Shown: one piece after another, positions 37,841 to 46,962 of the stretch
Layout: each line of letters begins with the position of its first letter
Numbering within the stretch: position 1 is the stretch's first letter
NCBI GenBank assembly: GCA_963746905.1
Contig: CAVVCY010000001.1
Location: forward strand, 62,001 to 126,000
From: JALYNX01 sp963746905
GTDB taxonomy: Bacteria; Actinomycetota; Acidimicrobiia; Spongiisociales; ZC4RG35
DNA length: 64,000 nt
Reading direction: 5' to 3'
Notes under the pieces: generated by a model
The model's database searches: none
What the model was told of the DNA's origin: nothing
The model's input: the letters and a program-made list of their open reading frames with translations, nothing else
Program-made: the position numbers and the translations under genes

Positions 37841-38311
37841 ATGGCGAATCATCCCGTGCGCCCGGTCAAGGTGTCAGCCCGCATCCCGGTGCCTCCAGAC
37901 GAGCTCTTCGCCTTCGTTTCCGACACTCGAAACGACCCGCTGTGGTGCCCCAACGTCGAAACCGTGGAGTTGGTCGATGGTTCCGGTGTCGAGTTAGGCG
38001 CCCGCTTTCAGTTCCACCAGCATCTCGACCGCCCGCGGTCCGATCGAATCGAGTTCGACGCCGAGGTCGAGATCGTCGACGTCGGCCCGGGAACGATCAC
38101 CTGGCACGTCACCGACAAATTCCAGGATCGGTCGATCCGTTTGAGCGTGGAGCCGGACGGTGGGGGTTCGAAGATCACGCAGGTCACCGAGGCTTCCTTC
38201 CAAAGGCCGCCCGGACTGGCCAAGTGGGCCTATCCGTTGCTGGCGCGTCGCACCTTCAAGGGGCAGTTCGAACAGCTGGCGGCCTATTTCGAGAGGCCCG
38301 AGGCGAAGTAG
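37841..38311 (+). CDS. SRPBCC (polyketide cyclase/START-like) protein
   Basis: A 156-residue protein with the SRPBCC fold pattern: VSARIPVPPDELFAFVSD, then DPLWCPNVETVELVDGSG, ITWHVTDKF and a long C-terminal helix (FKGQFEQLAAYFE). The fold has a deep hydrophobic pocket for lipids or aromatic ligands. The ATG at 37841 is the sensible start; the open frame extends to 37736 across the divergent gene. The LLM oxidoreductase follows by 46 bases. Confidence 0.8.
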   Translation: MANHPVRPVKVSARIPVPPDELFAFVSDTRNDPLWCPNVETVELVDGSGVELGARFQFHQHLDRPRSDRIEFDAEVEIVDVGPGTITWHVTDKFQDRSIRLSVEPDGGGSKITQVTEASFQRPPGLAKWAYPLLARRTFKGQFEQLAAYFERPEAK

Positions 38312-38357
38312 CCGCCGGGAATATCCCGCCCCCGCCGACCGCTGAACAGACCTCACC

Positions 38358-39383
38358 ATGGAACTTGGGATCACAACCTTCGCCGAGGCCTACCCGGATC
38401 CGCTCACCGGCGAGAAGATCAGCCATGGGGACAGGCTGCGCCAGGTCCTCGAGGAGATCGTCCTCGCCGAGCAGGTAGGACTGGATGTCTACGGAGTCGG
38501 GGAGCACCATCGTCCCGACTTCGCCGCATCGGCGCCGGCCGTGGTGTTGGCCGCCGCGGCCGGAAGGACGAACAGGATTCGCCTCAGCCCGGCTGTGATC
38601 ATCCTCAGTTCCGCAGATCCGGTCCGGACGTTTCAGGACTTCGCCACCCTGGACCTCGTCTCATCGGGTCGGGCTGAGCTGTTGGTGGGCCGGGGCTCCT
38701 TTATCGAGTCATTCCCACTGTTCGGCTATTCGTTGTCCGACTACGACGAATTGTTCAGCGAGAAGCTGGACCTGCTGCTCGCGATCCGTGACAACGACAA
38801 GGTCACCTGGTCGGGCAAGCATCGCCCCCCGCTTCAGGACCAGAGGATCTTTCCCAGGCCCGAGCAGGATCCGCTGCCAGTTTGGGTTGGCGTCGGGGGC
38901 ACCCCGGAGTCGATCGTCCGAGCCGCCACCCGCGGGCTCCCCGTCGCCCTGGCCATCATCGGCGGCAACCCGGACCGCTTCGCCTTCTTCGCCGATCTCC
39001 ACCGGCAAACCTTGGTCGAGTCCGGGTACGACCCAGCGAACGTGCCGCTTGCGGTTCACGCCCACGGCTACATCGGCGATGACCCCGATCAGGCAGCGGA
39101 CGAGTACTACCCGTCCTACGCCATTGCGATGTCGACGATCGGACGGGAGCGGGGCTGGGGGCCTATGACGCGGGGGCAGTTCGACATGATGCGATCCCCC
39201 GAAGGTTCTCTGGTGCTCGGTGATGTCGACGCGGCCGCGGCCAAGATCATCCGGATGCGCGAAGTCCTCGGCATCCAGCGGTTCATGCTTCACATCAGCG
39301 TCGGGACCCTTCCCCACGACAAGGTGATGCGGACCATCGAGTTGTTGGGGACCAAAGTGGCGCCCCTCGTCAATGCGTCCTAG
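38358..39383 (+). CDS. LLM-class flavin-dependent oxidoreductase
   Basis: A 341-residue luciferase-like monooxygenase. It begins MELGITTFAEAYPDP and has VGEHHRPDF, RIRLSPAVIILSSADPVR and ELLVGRGSFIESF, all typical of the bacterial luciferase-like group, with a C-terminal VGTLPHDKVMRTIELLG. Enzymes of the group use reduced FMN or F420 from a partner to oxidise a substrate; the acceptor is unknown. Confidence 0.9.
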   Translation: MELGITTFAEAYPDPLTGEKISHGDRLRQVLEEIVLAEQVGLDVYGVGEHHRPDFAASAPAVVLAAAAGRTNRIRLSPAVIILSSADPVRTFQDFATLDLVSSGRAELLVGRGSFIESFPLFGYSLSDYDELFSEKLDLLLAIRDNDKVTWSGKHRPPLQDQRIFPRPEQDPLPVWVGVGGTPESIVRAATRGLPVALAIIGGNPDRFAFFADLHRQTLVESGYDPANVPLAVHAHGYIGDDPDQAADEYYPSYAIAMSTIGRERGWGPMTRGQFDMMRSPEGSLVLGDVDAAAAKIIRMREVLGIQRFMLHISVGTLPHDKVMRTIELLGTKVAPLVNAS

Positions 39384-39404
39384 AGCCGAGCTAACTTCGG
39401 ATGC

Positions 39405-40619
39405 GTGACCGGACGACTCAGCTTCCGCCGCTGGTGGCAGCCCCCGGCGCGCTACGAAGACCGTCGCACAGATCGACGGGTGACCTTTCTCGAGCTCTTC
39501 TTCGATCTGGTCTTCGTTGTCCTTGTGTCCCAGTTGGCCCACCACCTGGCCGCGAACCCAACTTGGGCCGGTGTGGGCTGGTTCGCCTTCATGTTCTACG
39601 CGGTGTGGACCTCGTGGATCAACGGCACCTTTTACTACGACGCCCACGGCACCAACGACATCTCTGTTCGGGTGTTCACCTTCGCCCAGATGCTCACGGT
39701 GGCTTTGATGGCGGTGTTCGCCGGAGACGTCCCTGGCTCCGGGGCCGCCGGATTCGCCGTCGCTTACGGGCTCAACAGCCTGCTGCTAGCGATCATTTGG
39801 TTTCGGACCGGTCTTCACGACCCGTCGCACCGGTCGGCGTCTAACCCTTACTCGGCGGCCTATCTGCTGGGTGGGGCCTTGTTCATTGCCAGCGCTGCCG
39901 TTCGTGAGCCGGTCGCCTACTGGATGTGGGGCCTCGCTCTGCTCATCGAATCGTTGGGCTACGTCTTTTCCACCAACCGGTGGCAGCCTCCGGAGAGTCA
40001 GCAAGGCGAGGCAACGATCGCAACCACCCCGTCACTCATCGAGCGGATGGGACTCTTCGTGATCATCGTTCTCGGCGAAGTCATCGTCGACGCAATCGAC
40101 GGGATTGCCGACATCCAGCCTTTGGAGATCGACGGCGTGATCATCGGTCTGCTCGGGGTCCTGGTGGCGATCGGATTGTGGTGGATCTACTTCGACCTCG
40201 TCTCCCACAACGCACCGGTCTCCCGATTGACCCAAACCTGGCTCTTCCTCCATTTCCCACTTTTGGTTGCGGTCGCAGCGGGGGGCGCCGGCGTCCTCAA
40301 CACTGTTGAGCACTTCGCTGAGCCCGTGCCGGCGTCGGTGCGATGGTTGCTCGTCGGCTCACTGGCTCTGGCGGTCATCTCGGTTACCGCCCTGACCCTC
40401 ACCCTGGAGGTGCGAGCGAAGCACCCGGAGGTGTACCGGATGTCAGGCTGGACCTTGCTGGCCAGTGCGGGGCTGATGCTGGTGGTGGGCACTACCGAAT
40501 GGGGCGCGAAGAGCACACTCGAAGCGCTCGTGGTTCTTCTCCTGGCTCCTGTCATCGTGGGGACGGTGGTCTGGCTGCGCCACACCGACCCCGAGGCGGC
40601 TGTCGTCGCGGTCAGTTGA
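39405..40619 (+). CDS. Low-temperature-requirement A (LtrA)-family membrane protein
   Basis: A 404-residue protein with about ten membrane helices. The N-terminal YEDRRTDRRVTFLELFFDLVFVV and the central LIERMGLFVIIVLGEVIVD are diagnostic of LtrA (bacterial low-temperature-requirement A). Its biochemical role is not settled. The GTG start at 39405 has no strong ribosome site. It follows the LLM gene by 21 bases and converges on the dpaL-like gene. Confidence 0.87.
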   Translation: MTGRLSFRRWWQPPARYEDRRTDRRVTFLELFFDLVFVVLVSQLAHHLAANPTWAGVGWFAFMFYAVWTSWINGTFYYDAHGTNDISVRVFTFAQMLTVALMAVFAGDVPGSGAAGFAVAYGLNSLLLAIIWFRTGLHDPSHRSASNPYSAAYLLGGALFIASAAVREPVAYWMWGLALLIESLGYVFSTNRWQPPESQQGEATIATTPSLIERMGLFVIIVLGEVIVDAIDGIADIQPLEIDGVIIGLLGVLVAIGLWWIYFDLVSHNAPVSRLTQTWLFLHFPLLVAVAAGGAGVLNTVEHFAEPVPASVRWLLVGSLALAVISVTALTLTLEVRAKHPEVYRMSGWTLLASAGLMLVVGTTEWGAKSTLEALVVLLLAPVIVGTVVWLRHTDPEAAVVAVS

Positions 40620-40630
40620 GAGCCGATCGG

Positions 40631-41725
40631 CTAGATCGGCTCCGGTCCTTCTGACATGAAGGTCAGGACCCGGCTCCTTTGGTCGATCGAAAGATCGATT
40701 ATCGACGGGCCGGAATGCTGCAGGCCGGATACGCCCGCGGCCCCAGAAGTGGTGGTGGCCAATCCGTGTCCACTGAGGAAATCGACCGTGCTCGTCGCTT
40801 CCTGGTCGCTGATGGTGAGGAAGAAGTCAGCGTCTCTTGCCAGGGAAATGAGCGCAATGTGGGACGGCTCTTTGGTGTCGAGACGCCCCATGTTCGACAC
40901 CGGCCCATCGGCCCGGACCGCCCTTCCGGCTCTGATGCTCTCGGTCAGACACGGCGCCCGGTCCGGCTCCACGACGACGATGATCGGATAGTCGCCCCAC
41001 TGTTGGCGTGAGAACGCGGCGATCGAGGCAGCAAGACCTCCCACCCCCGCCTGAAGAAAGATATGTGTCGGGGGGTTGGCGATGGCTTCTACCTGGGCGG
41101 CAGCCTCGGCTCCCATCACCAGATACCCCTCCATGACGAGACGCGGGATCTCGGTGTATCCAGGCCATGAGGAGTCCGTGAGCAGCACCCATCCTTCCGC
41201 CGATGCCATGTCCCGCGTGGCGGCCATGCTCTCCTCGTAGTCGAAGCCAGCGCGAATCACCGTTGCTCCGAACCGTTCGAGACGGGTGGCGAAGCCCTCC
41301 GAGACGTTGTGGCTGAGGAAGATGACGGCCTTCGCTCCGAACACCCGGGCTCCTGCGGCAACGGATAGGCCATGGTTCCCGGCGCTGGCCGTGACGTAGG
41401 TGACGTCGCTGAGGGTGCTTGCCAGCTCGTCGGAAGGCCGATCCCAGTCGCCACCCAGGCGCTGCTCGGCGTCTCGAGCGATCGCATAGGCAGCGCCAAG
41501 CGCCTTGAAACTCCCCAACCCCATACGGTCCCGCTCGTCCTTGATCCAGAGGTGGTCGATTCCGAGGTCCTGGGCAATTGCGGGCGAATCGATCAGCGGG
41601 GTGGCCCTCGCCGCGGGGCAATGCGTCAGGAGTCTGGTGGGGGACGTGGCGTCGACACTCACGTCTGGTTCAGGCGCTCCAGGGAGACCCGTCGATCTCC
41701 ACTGGTTGGTTAACAACGATGCCAC
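40631..41725 (-). CDS. dpaL: Diaminopropionate ammonia-lyase-like PLP enzyme
   Basis: A 364-residue fold-type II PLP enzyme. The PLP lysine is in RMGLGSFKALG. ASAGNHG replaces the usual TDGNHG loop, and DSSWPGYTEIPRLVMEGYLVM matches diaminopropionate ammonia-lyase. That enzyme deaminates 2,3-diaminopropionate to pyruvate and ammonia; serine or threonine dehydratase activity is an alternative. The GTG start is not preceded by a clear ribosome site. Confidence 0.83.
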   Translation of the reverse strand: MASLLTNQWRSTGLPGAPEPDVSVDATSPTRLLTHCPAARATPLIDSPAIAQDLGIDHLWIKDERDRMGLGSFKALGAAYAIARDAEQRLGGDWDRPSDELASTLSDVTYVTASAGNHGLSVAAGARVFGAKAVIFLSHNVSEGFATRLERFGATVIRAGFDYEESMAATRDMASAEGWVLLTDSSWPGYTEIPRLVMEGYLVMGAEAAAQVEAIANPPTHIFLQAGVGGLAASIAAFSRQQWGDYPIIVVVEPDRAPCLTESIRAGRAVRADGPVSNMGRLDTKEPSHIALISLARDADFFLTISDQEATSTVDFLSGHGLATTTSGAAGVSGLQHSGPSIIDLSIDQRSRVLTFMSEGPEPI

Positions 41726-41790
41726 GGGCCGAAGCTACAGCCATCAGGATCGCCGTCACGCTTCCGCTGCCATCGCAATACTGATCGCAT

Positions 41791-42282
41791 ATGAACGTCT
41801 ACGTGATTGTGTTGCGGATTCTCCACATTGGTGCCGGCATTTTCTGGGCCGGAAGCATCCTGGTCCTCCTTCGATTTCTCATCCCAACTGCTCGGGCCGT
41901 CGGTCCAGCCGCAGGCCCGTTCATGGGTCGCCTCACCGGGGAGGAGAAGTTCGGAGAGATAGCTGGTGCCGCTGGCGTCCTCACCATCCTCAGCGGGACC
42001 CTTCTCTACTGGCATGACTTCGGCGAGATCATCCCGTTCAACGCGGCGATGACGGGCTTTGCGGTCGGTGGGGTGGCGGCGATCGCGCTGTGGATCGTTG
42101 GAGTGTTCATGCTCCGCCCGGCAAACGAGAAGTTGGCCGCACTTGGCGCCCGAGCGGCGCAGGGTGAAGACGTCGGGGCAGAAATGGGCGAGGCCGCGGC
42201 GGCTCGGGATCGTTTGATCCCGATTATGACGATCCTGGTCATCGTCGCCATCCTGGCGATGGCCATCTCACGCTATCTCTGA
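41791..42282 (+). CDS. Four-helix membrane protein, DUF2269/CopD-like
   Basis: A 163-residue membrane protein. The first helix carries ILHIGAGIFWAGSI, a His-containing pattern seen in CopD-like or DUF2269 proteins, and three more helices follow (about 56-72, 86-110 and 140-160). A soluble Ala/Glu-rich loop separates helices three and four. Haem or metal binding is possible but cannot be seen. It diverges from the dpaL-like gene. Confidence 0.7.
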   Translation: MNVYVIVLRILHIGAGIFWAGSILVLLRFLIPTARAVGPAAGPFMGRLTGEEKFGEIAGAAGVLTILSGTLLYWHDFGEIIPFNAAMTGFAVGGVAAIALWIVGVFMLRPANEKLAALGARAAQGEDVGAEMGEAAAARDRLIPIMTILVIVAILAMAISRYL

Positions 42283-42362
42283 GCATGCTCGTCGACCTCG
42301 AACCATGCGATGGTCCTGCACGTAGAATTGGCAGTTGGAATCGCTTGGCGAGGTGAAGTCTG

Positions 42363-44312
42363 ATGATGACCGTCGAGACCGGCCGCAAGGCCGTCGAACG
42401 CCGCGAGTGGGGCGATGCGGTAGCCGCCTTCCACGAGGCGGATGAGACTGAACCGCTCTCGCCCGAGGACCTGGAGCTGCTCGCCGATGCCTCCTGGTGG
42501 GCCGGTGAGCCCGACGAATCTGTCGAAGTGCTGGAGCGGGCCTATGCAGGCCATGTCGAGAAGGGGTCGGAGACCGGAGCGGCTCGGGTCGCGGTGGCCC
42601 TCGCATACCTTGCCGCGCGTCGTCAAGCCTTTTCGATTGCTGGAGGATGGCTGGCGCGGGCGCATCGACTCCTCGATGGGCATCCCGAATCGGTGGTGAA
42701 CGCCCAGATCAAGGTCATCGATATCATCGAGACCCTCTACTTCAAGGGAGATATCCCCGGGGGCATCGAGGCCGCCGACGAGACCGTAACGCTGGCCCGT
42801 CGACTGGGGAGCCGGGAAGCCGAGTCCCAGGCCCTCGCCCTCAAAGGTATCGCCCTGATCATGATCGGGCAATGGAAAGAAGGCATGGTCCTGCTCGATG
42901 AGGCCACTGCCGCCGCGGTATCCGGCGAGATCAGCCTGAGAGCGGCCAGTGACATCTATTGCCAAACGATATCCGCCTGCCGGGCCATGGCCGATTTTCG
43001 CCGGGCCGGCGAATGGACCGAAGAGGCCGACAGATGGATGAACCGTTACTCGGTCACCGGTTACACCGGCGTCTGCTCGGTCCACCGGGCGGAATTGAAG
43101 AGACTGCACGGAAACTGGACCGAGGCCCAAGAAGAGGCCCGCGCCGCCTGCATCGACCTCGAGCGCTATCACATTCTCGACGCGGTCGGCTACGCCTACC
43201 ACGAGATCGGGGAGGTCCTATTCCGGACCGGCGATCTGGTCGGAGCCGAGAAGGCCTTCCTGATGGCTTACGAGAACGGAGAGAGCCCACAGCCCGGTCT
43301 TGCGCTGCTGATGCTGGCCAGAGGTGAAGGCGTCGAGGCGGCCTCGTCGCTCGCCAATGCCCTCGCTCACACTGACAAGAGCATCCTGTTAGCTAGGGCC
43401 ACGATGCTGCCAGCCCAGGTCGAGATCGCCTTGACTCAGGACGATGTCGAGACCGCACGCGCCGCGATCGAGGAGCTTGAGATGATCACGGCCGAGTTCG
43501 AGCGGCCGGCGTTCGAAGCGGCAACTCTCACGGCCAAAGGTGATCTGGCTCTTCACTTGGGAGATCCTGAGGAAGCAACGCTGCACCTGGAGAAGGCCTG
43601 GAGGCTGTGGAAGGAAGTCGAGTTTCCCTACGAGACTGCGCGGGCCAGGGTGCTGCTCGGCCAGGCAAGAGCCAACCTCGGCGATGCCGGTTCTGCCCGG
43701 ATGGAGCTGGGTGCCGCCCGCTCCACTTTCGAGAGGCTGGGAGCGACCCTCGATCTGAAGCGAGTCGACGAGCTCCTCTACGAATCCCGGGTGCCAGACG
43801 CCGATCGCGACCGGGTGGTGAAGACTCTGATGTTCACCGACATCGTTGTTTCGACCGATCTCGTCCGAACCTTGGGCGAAGACCGTTGGGAGAACCTTCT
43901 TCGCTGGCATGACAACGAGCTTCGTTCGCTGTTCGGCGGGCATCAGGGTGTCGAGGTCAGCCATACCGGCGATGGGTTCTTTGTCACCTTCGATCGCCCA
44001 TGGGACGCGGTCGAAGCGGCGGTCGCCATTCAGCGTCGGATGACCGAGCATCGACGCGAGTCCGGATTCGCCCCCTGGGTGAGGATTGGAATCCACCATG
44101 CCGAGGTGACCAAAGAAGGTGGGGACTACCGGGGTCAGGGTGTGCATGTTGCCGCCCGGGTAGGTGCGGTGGCGGGGGAGGAGGAGATCGTGATCTCAGG
44201 TGCAGCCCTGGCCGCAGTCGGGGAGATCAAGTTCCCACTGTCGGAGCCCCGCATGGTTGAGCTCAAAGGAGTGCTCGAGCCGGTCGAGGTTTCGACGATC
44301 GACTGGCGGTAG
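42363..44312 (+). CDS. TPR-repeat protein with C-terminal class III nucleotidyl cyclase
   Basis: A 649-residue intact protein. About 480 residues of TPR-like helical repeats precede a class III cyclase domain. The domain starts at TLMFTDIVVSTDL (metal Asp near residue 492) and contains SHTGDGFFVTF (about 533) and GVHVAARVGAVA. Its order is the reverse of the cyclase-ATPase protein at 8263-11289. It would make cAMP or cGMP in response to something bound by the TPR region; neither product nor partner is shown. SnoaL-like and TPR genes follow. Confidence 0.88.
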   Translation: MMTVETGRKAVERREWGDAVAAFHEADETEPLSPEDLELLADASWWAGEPDESVEVLERAYAGHVEKGSETGAARVAVALAYLAARRQAFSIAGGWLARAHRLLDGHPESVVNAQIKVIDIIETLYFKGDIPGGIEAADETVTLARRLGSREAESQALALKGIALIMIGQWKEGMVLLDEATAAAVSGEISLRAASDIYCQTISACRAMADFRRAGEWTEEADRWMNRYSVTGYTGVCSVHRAELKRLHGNWTEAQEEARAACIDLERYHILDAVGYAYHEIGEVLFRTGDLVGAEKAFLMAYENGESPQPGLALLMLARGEGVEAASSLANALAHTDKSILLARATMLPAQVEIALTQDDVETARAAIEELEMITAEFERPAFEAATLTAKGDLALHLGDPEEATLHLEKAWRLWKEVEFPYETARARVLLGQARANLGDAGSARMELGAARSTFERLGATLDLKRVDELLYESRVPDADRDRVVKTLMFTDIVVSTDLVRTLGEDRWENLLRWHDNELRSLFGGHQGVEVSHTGDGFFVTFDRPWDAVEAAVAIQRRMTEHRRESGFAPWVRIGIHHAEVTKEGGDYRGQGVHVAARVGAVAGEEEIVISGAALAAVGEIKFPLSEPRMVELKGVLEPVEVSTIDWR

Positions 44313-44374
44313 GCCTCGGTCGTTTCCTCGGAGGTGTAGTTTCCGGGAACGCTCTTCGTCCCAAAGGAGGAATC

Positions 44375-44758
44375 ATGAGCGAGCATCCAAACGCCGCGAT
44401 GTACCGCGATGTCATGGAGAAGTTCAACGCCGGGGACACGACTGCCATGGTCGACTCGATTGCTGACGACGTCGTCTGGTGGCAGATCGGCTCGCCCGAG
44501 CCGCTGCGGGGAAAAGCCGCCTTGATGGAGTCGATGGCGGGTCTCGACGAGGTGCCGATCACGGTCGACCTCACTGACGTGATCGCCAACGACGACATGG
44601 TGGTGGGCCTGGTCACGGCTACGGTGGGCTCGGGTCCCGAGGCCTTTAGCTATCGCACCGCCGAAGTTGCCTGGCTCAAGGACGGCAAGGTCACCGAGCG
44701 GCGCGCCTACTCAGACGACACGGAAGCGATCAACAACTTCTTCAGCCAGTTCGGCTGA
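44375..44758 (+). CDS. SnoaL/NTF2-like small protein
   Basis: A 127-residue SnoaL-fold protein (MYRDVMEKFNAGDTTAMVDSI, DDVVWWQIGSPEPLRGKAAL, a late WLKDGKVTERRAY). AAAGGAGG precedes the ATG by five bases, a strong ribosome site. The fold serves ketosteroid isomerases, cyclases and sigma-factor tails; no catalytic pair is clear here. It lies 62 bases downstream of the TPR-cyclase. Confidence 0.83.
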   Translation: MSEHPNAAMYRDVMEKFNAGDTTAMVDSIADDVVWWQIGSPEPLRGKAALMESMAGLDEVPITVDLTDVIANDDMVVGLVTATVGSGPEAFSYRTAEVAWLKDGKVTERRAYSDDTEAINNFFSQFG

Positions 44759-44760
44759 TC

Positions 44761-45249
44761 TCAGGCGAGGAGATCGTCGGCGTACCAGCGCAACGAGCGC
44801 TGATATGCCTCGAGCGGCCCGGGGTTGGTGAGCAGAAGGTCCAGCAACTCTGACACTGCTTCGGGTGCACGGTCGGCGCTGGTCAGCGCCAAGGCGAGGA
44901 AAGCTCGCGCCGCTCGGTGTCGAGGGTTCTCCTCACACACCGCGGTCAGGATTTCCACCGCCTCCTGGTTCTGGCCGAGGTTGCGAAGGGTGCTCGCGAG
45001 TTGGATGCGGGCTCTCAGCCGCTCGTCCTCGTCCAAACCAGCGGCAAGGGCGGCCCGGTAAGGCGCGACCGCCTCTTCTTCCCTTCCCGCCGAGTCATAG
45101 GCGCCCGCCAGGTGAAGGGTCACCCTCGGGTTCTCGGGATGTCGATCAGCCAGGTCGATGAAGTGATCGATGGCGTCCTGGTACCGCTCTTCGTCGAGCA
45201 ACCGGTCGCCGGCTTCGAGGGAGGCCTCCAATGCTTGCGGATCGACCAT
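44761..45249 (-). CDS. Tetratricopeptide repeat protein
   Basis: A 162-residue helical protein with about three TPRs (ERYQDAIDHFIDLADRHPENPRV, AYDSAGREEEAVAPYRAALAAG, LGQNQEAVEILTAVCEENPRH) and a C-terminal YQRSLRWYADDLLA. ATG 45249 is used; the longer open frame to 45579 is Arg/Pro-rich and overlaps the next gene. It is likely a protein-binding scaffold. It converges on the SnoaL-like gene with two bases between stops. Confidence 0.78.
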   Translation of the reverse strand: MVDPQALEASLEAGDRLLDEERYQDAIDHFIDLADRHPENPRVTLHLAGAYDSAGREEEAVAPYRAALAAGLDEDERLRARIQLASTLRNLGQNQEAVEILTAVCEENPRHRAARAFLALALTSADRAPEAVSELLDLLLTNPGPLEAYQRSLRWYADDLLA

Positions 45250-45296
45250 GGATCGACTGTACCGCTGACGTGCGGGGCCTTTGAATAGGGCTGCCC

Positions 45297-45599
45297 TCAG
45301 CTGCGGTGGATCGAACCGTCGAACGGGGTAGATCTCAGGGCCAGTTCGGCTCGATGCTCGGTGATGGCCTGGAGCCGGTGGGCGCGTTGCTCCGCAGTCA
45401 TTTGAAGACGCCTTGCATGGATCGACGGCTCGAGTCTGGTGATGTTCGAGTCGACGACTCGTGCTGGATCCGCGCGATCGGCGCTTAGCCCGAGCCCGAT
45501 GCCGAGGGCCAGGACCAGAGCGGCAACTCCGGCTCCGATGGCCCGCGACCGGCCTCTGGATTGGGGTGCCCTCGGCCAACCAACGACACTCGTGGACAT
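45297..45599 (-). CDS. Small membrane-anchored protein, MSTSV family
   Basis: A 100-residue protein starting MSTSV, with one hydrophobic helix (about 21-40, AIGAGVAALVLALGIGLGLS) and an outer, charged helical tail. AGGAGGAAGTC precedes the ATG. It looks like a small relative of the protein at 54403-55047, which has the same MSTSV start, helix position and a Gln/Arg-rich tail. The function is unknown. Confidence 0.62.
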   Translation of the reverse strand: MSTSVVGWPRAPQSRGRSRAIGAGVAALVLALGIGLGLSADRADPARVVDSNITRLEPSIHARRLQMTAEQRAHRLQAITEHRAELALRSTPFDGSIHRS

Positions 45600-45689
45600 G
45601 ACTTCCTCCTCACGATCACGTCGTGGCCTCCATGCTCACGACATCAACGAAGAGGTCATCGCTCATGCGCTGATACGTAGTTTCAGATC

Positions 45690-46958
45690 GTGAGACGCAC
45701 CACGGGCCAGATCGCAGGCGCCGCAGTCACTGGTGGGGTGTTGGGTGCGGTAGGTGGTGCCGCTCTCGGGTCGTCGAGTGGCAAAGCGGCCTTGGGAGCT
45801 GTCCTCGGGGGCATCGCCCTCGCGGTCGTCTCAGGGTGGGCGGACGCCACCAGGCAGCCGGGGGAGCCCCAAGCTCTTGCAGCTCGAATCTTCGGATCTG
45901 TCTTCATCGCCGCGACGATCGGATGGGCTCTTGCGTGGCTACTGCCCGACTGGCCGGTTTGGGTGGTGACCGTCTTGGCCGGAGTAGGCACAGGCCTCAC
46001 CGGGCTCAGGCCGTTGAAGGCATTGCTTGGGCTGGCGGTGGGGGTGGTCATCGGTTTCGCCCTCTACCTGGTGAGCCCTGACATTGGCTGGCCGGTGGCC
46101 AGCGCCTTGACCGTGGTCACTTATCGCCTCCTCGCTGCCCTTCTCTGGCGGGGCAAGGAACAGCTCAGGGTCATGGGGGAGCGAGCCCCAGAAGCCGACC
46201 TTCCGTTCGTGGTTCCCTTCTCCGAGGCGACCAAGCATGTGGGTGTGAACTATCTCGAGCGCTATGCCCGCACCTCCGGTGCCAATTTCACCCACAGCCC
46301 TGCCGATGTGGGCATCGTGAGCGATTTCGACGAGCTGGAGGGGCCGACCTTCGACCCGAGCCTGGTTCACCCATTGATCCACGAGTTCTACGAGCACACC
46401 AGTCGCTTCAAACTGTCGATCGTGCCCGAGTGGAAACGCTGGATGCGCCTGCCCTATCGGATCTATCGGGAGACCGTCGCCAAGCCTCTGGGACAGGCAA
46501 ACGCCCCGTTCGAGATCGAGGAGGTGCAGCGCGGAGTCATCTCTTGGATCGACACCATCGATGTCGACAATGACGGGACCGCTGACTTTCGGGCATGGAT
46601 TCGGGCGTACGAGGACGGCGAGCCGATCTATGTCGGCATCTACACGGTGATCCACGTTGAGGACATGGCGTATGTGGCCGTCGGGTTCCCTCTGCCGTCC
46701 GGCAATTTCAGCGCGACCCTCCAGCCGTTCAACAACCGGGGCGACGGCCTCTTGCTCCGGTCGCACACCGACCGATCCTTGCCCGGGCACTACCTGTCAT
46801 TCGTCGACGAGGGTGGCTTGCTCACCACACTCCAACTCGTCGCGTTTGGGGAGGAGATCGATGTGTTTGTGGAAGGAGACGCCTTCAAGACTGAACATCG
46901 GTTCTCACTGGGCAAAGTCGGTTTCATGACCTTGCACTACGACATCACCCAGCGCTAG
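45690..46958 (+). CDS. Membrane protein with large soluble C-terminal domain
   Basis: A 422-residue protein. Residues about 7-155 are Gly/Ala-rich and contain five or six short membrane helices, the first resembling a glycine zipper (GGVLGAVGGAALG). A soluble domain of about 270 residues follows (FVVPFSEATKHVGVNYLERY, DFDELEGPTFDPSLV, a C-terminal FSLGKVGFMTLHYDI). I do not recognise it. The GTG start has no clear ribosome site. It converges on the DMT exporter. Confidence 0.68.
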   Translation: MRRTTGQIAGAAVTGGVLGAVGGAALGSSSGKAALGAVLGGIALAVVSGWADATRQPGEPQALAARIFGSVFIAATIGWALAWLLPDWPVWVVTVLAGVGTGLTGLRPLKALLGLAVGVVIGFALYLVSPDIGWPVASALTVVTYRLLAALLWRGKEQLRVMGERAPEADLPFVVPFSEATKHVGVNYLERYARTSGANFTHSPADVGIVSDFDELEGPTFDPSLVHPLIHEFYEHTSRFKLSIVPEWKRWMRLPYRIYRETVAKPLGQANAPFEIEEVQRGVISWIDTIDVDNDGTADFRAWIRAYEDGEPIYVGIYTVIHVEDMAYVAVGFPLPSGNFSATLQPFNNRGDGLLLRSHTDRSLPGHYLSFVDEGGLLTTLQLVAFGEEIDVFVEGDAFKTEHRFSLGKVGFMTLHYDITQR

Positions 46959-46962
46959 TCGC

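Noticed and set aside
45250..45579. Upstream part of the TPR frame
   Set aside because: It is Arg/Pro/Ser-rich, overlaps the MSTSV gene and lacks a ribosome site.
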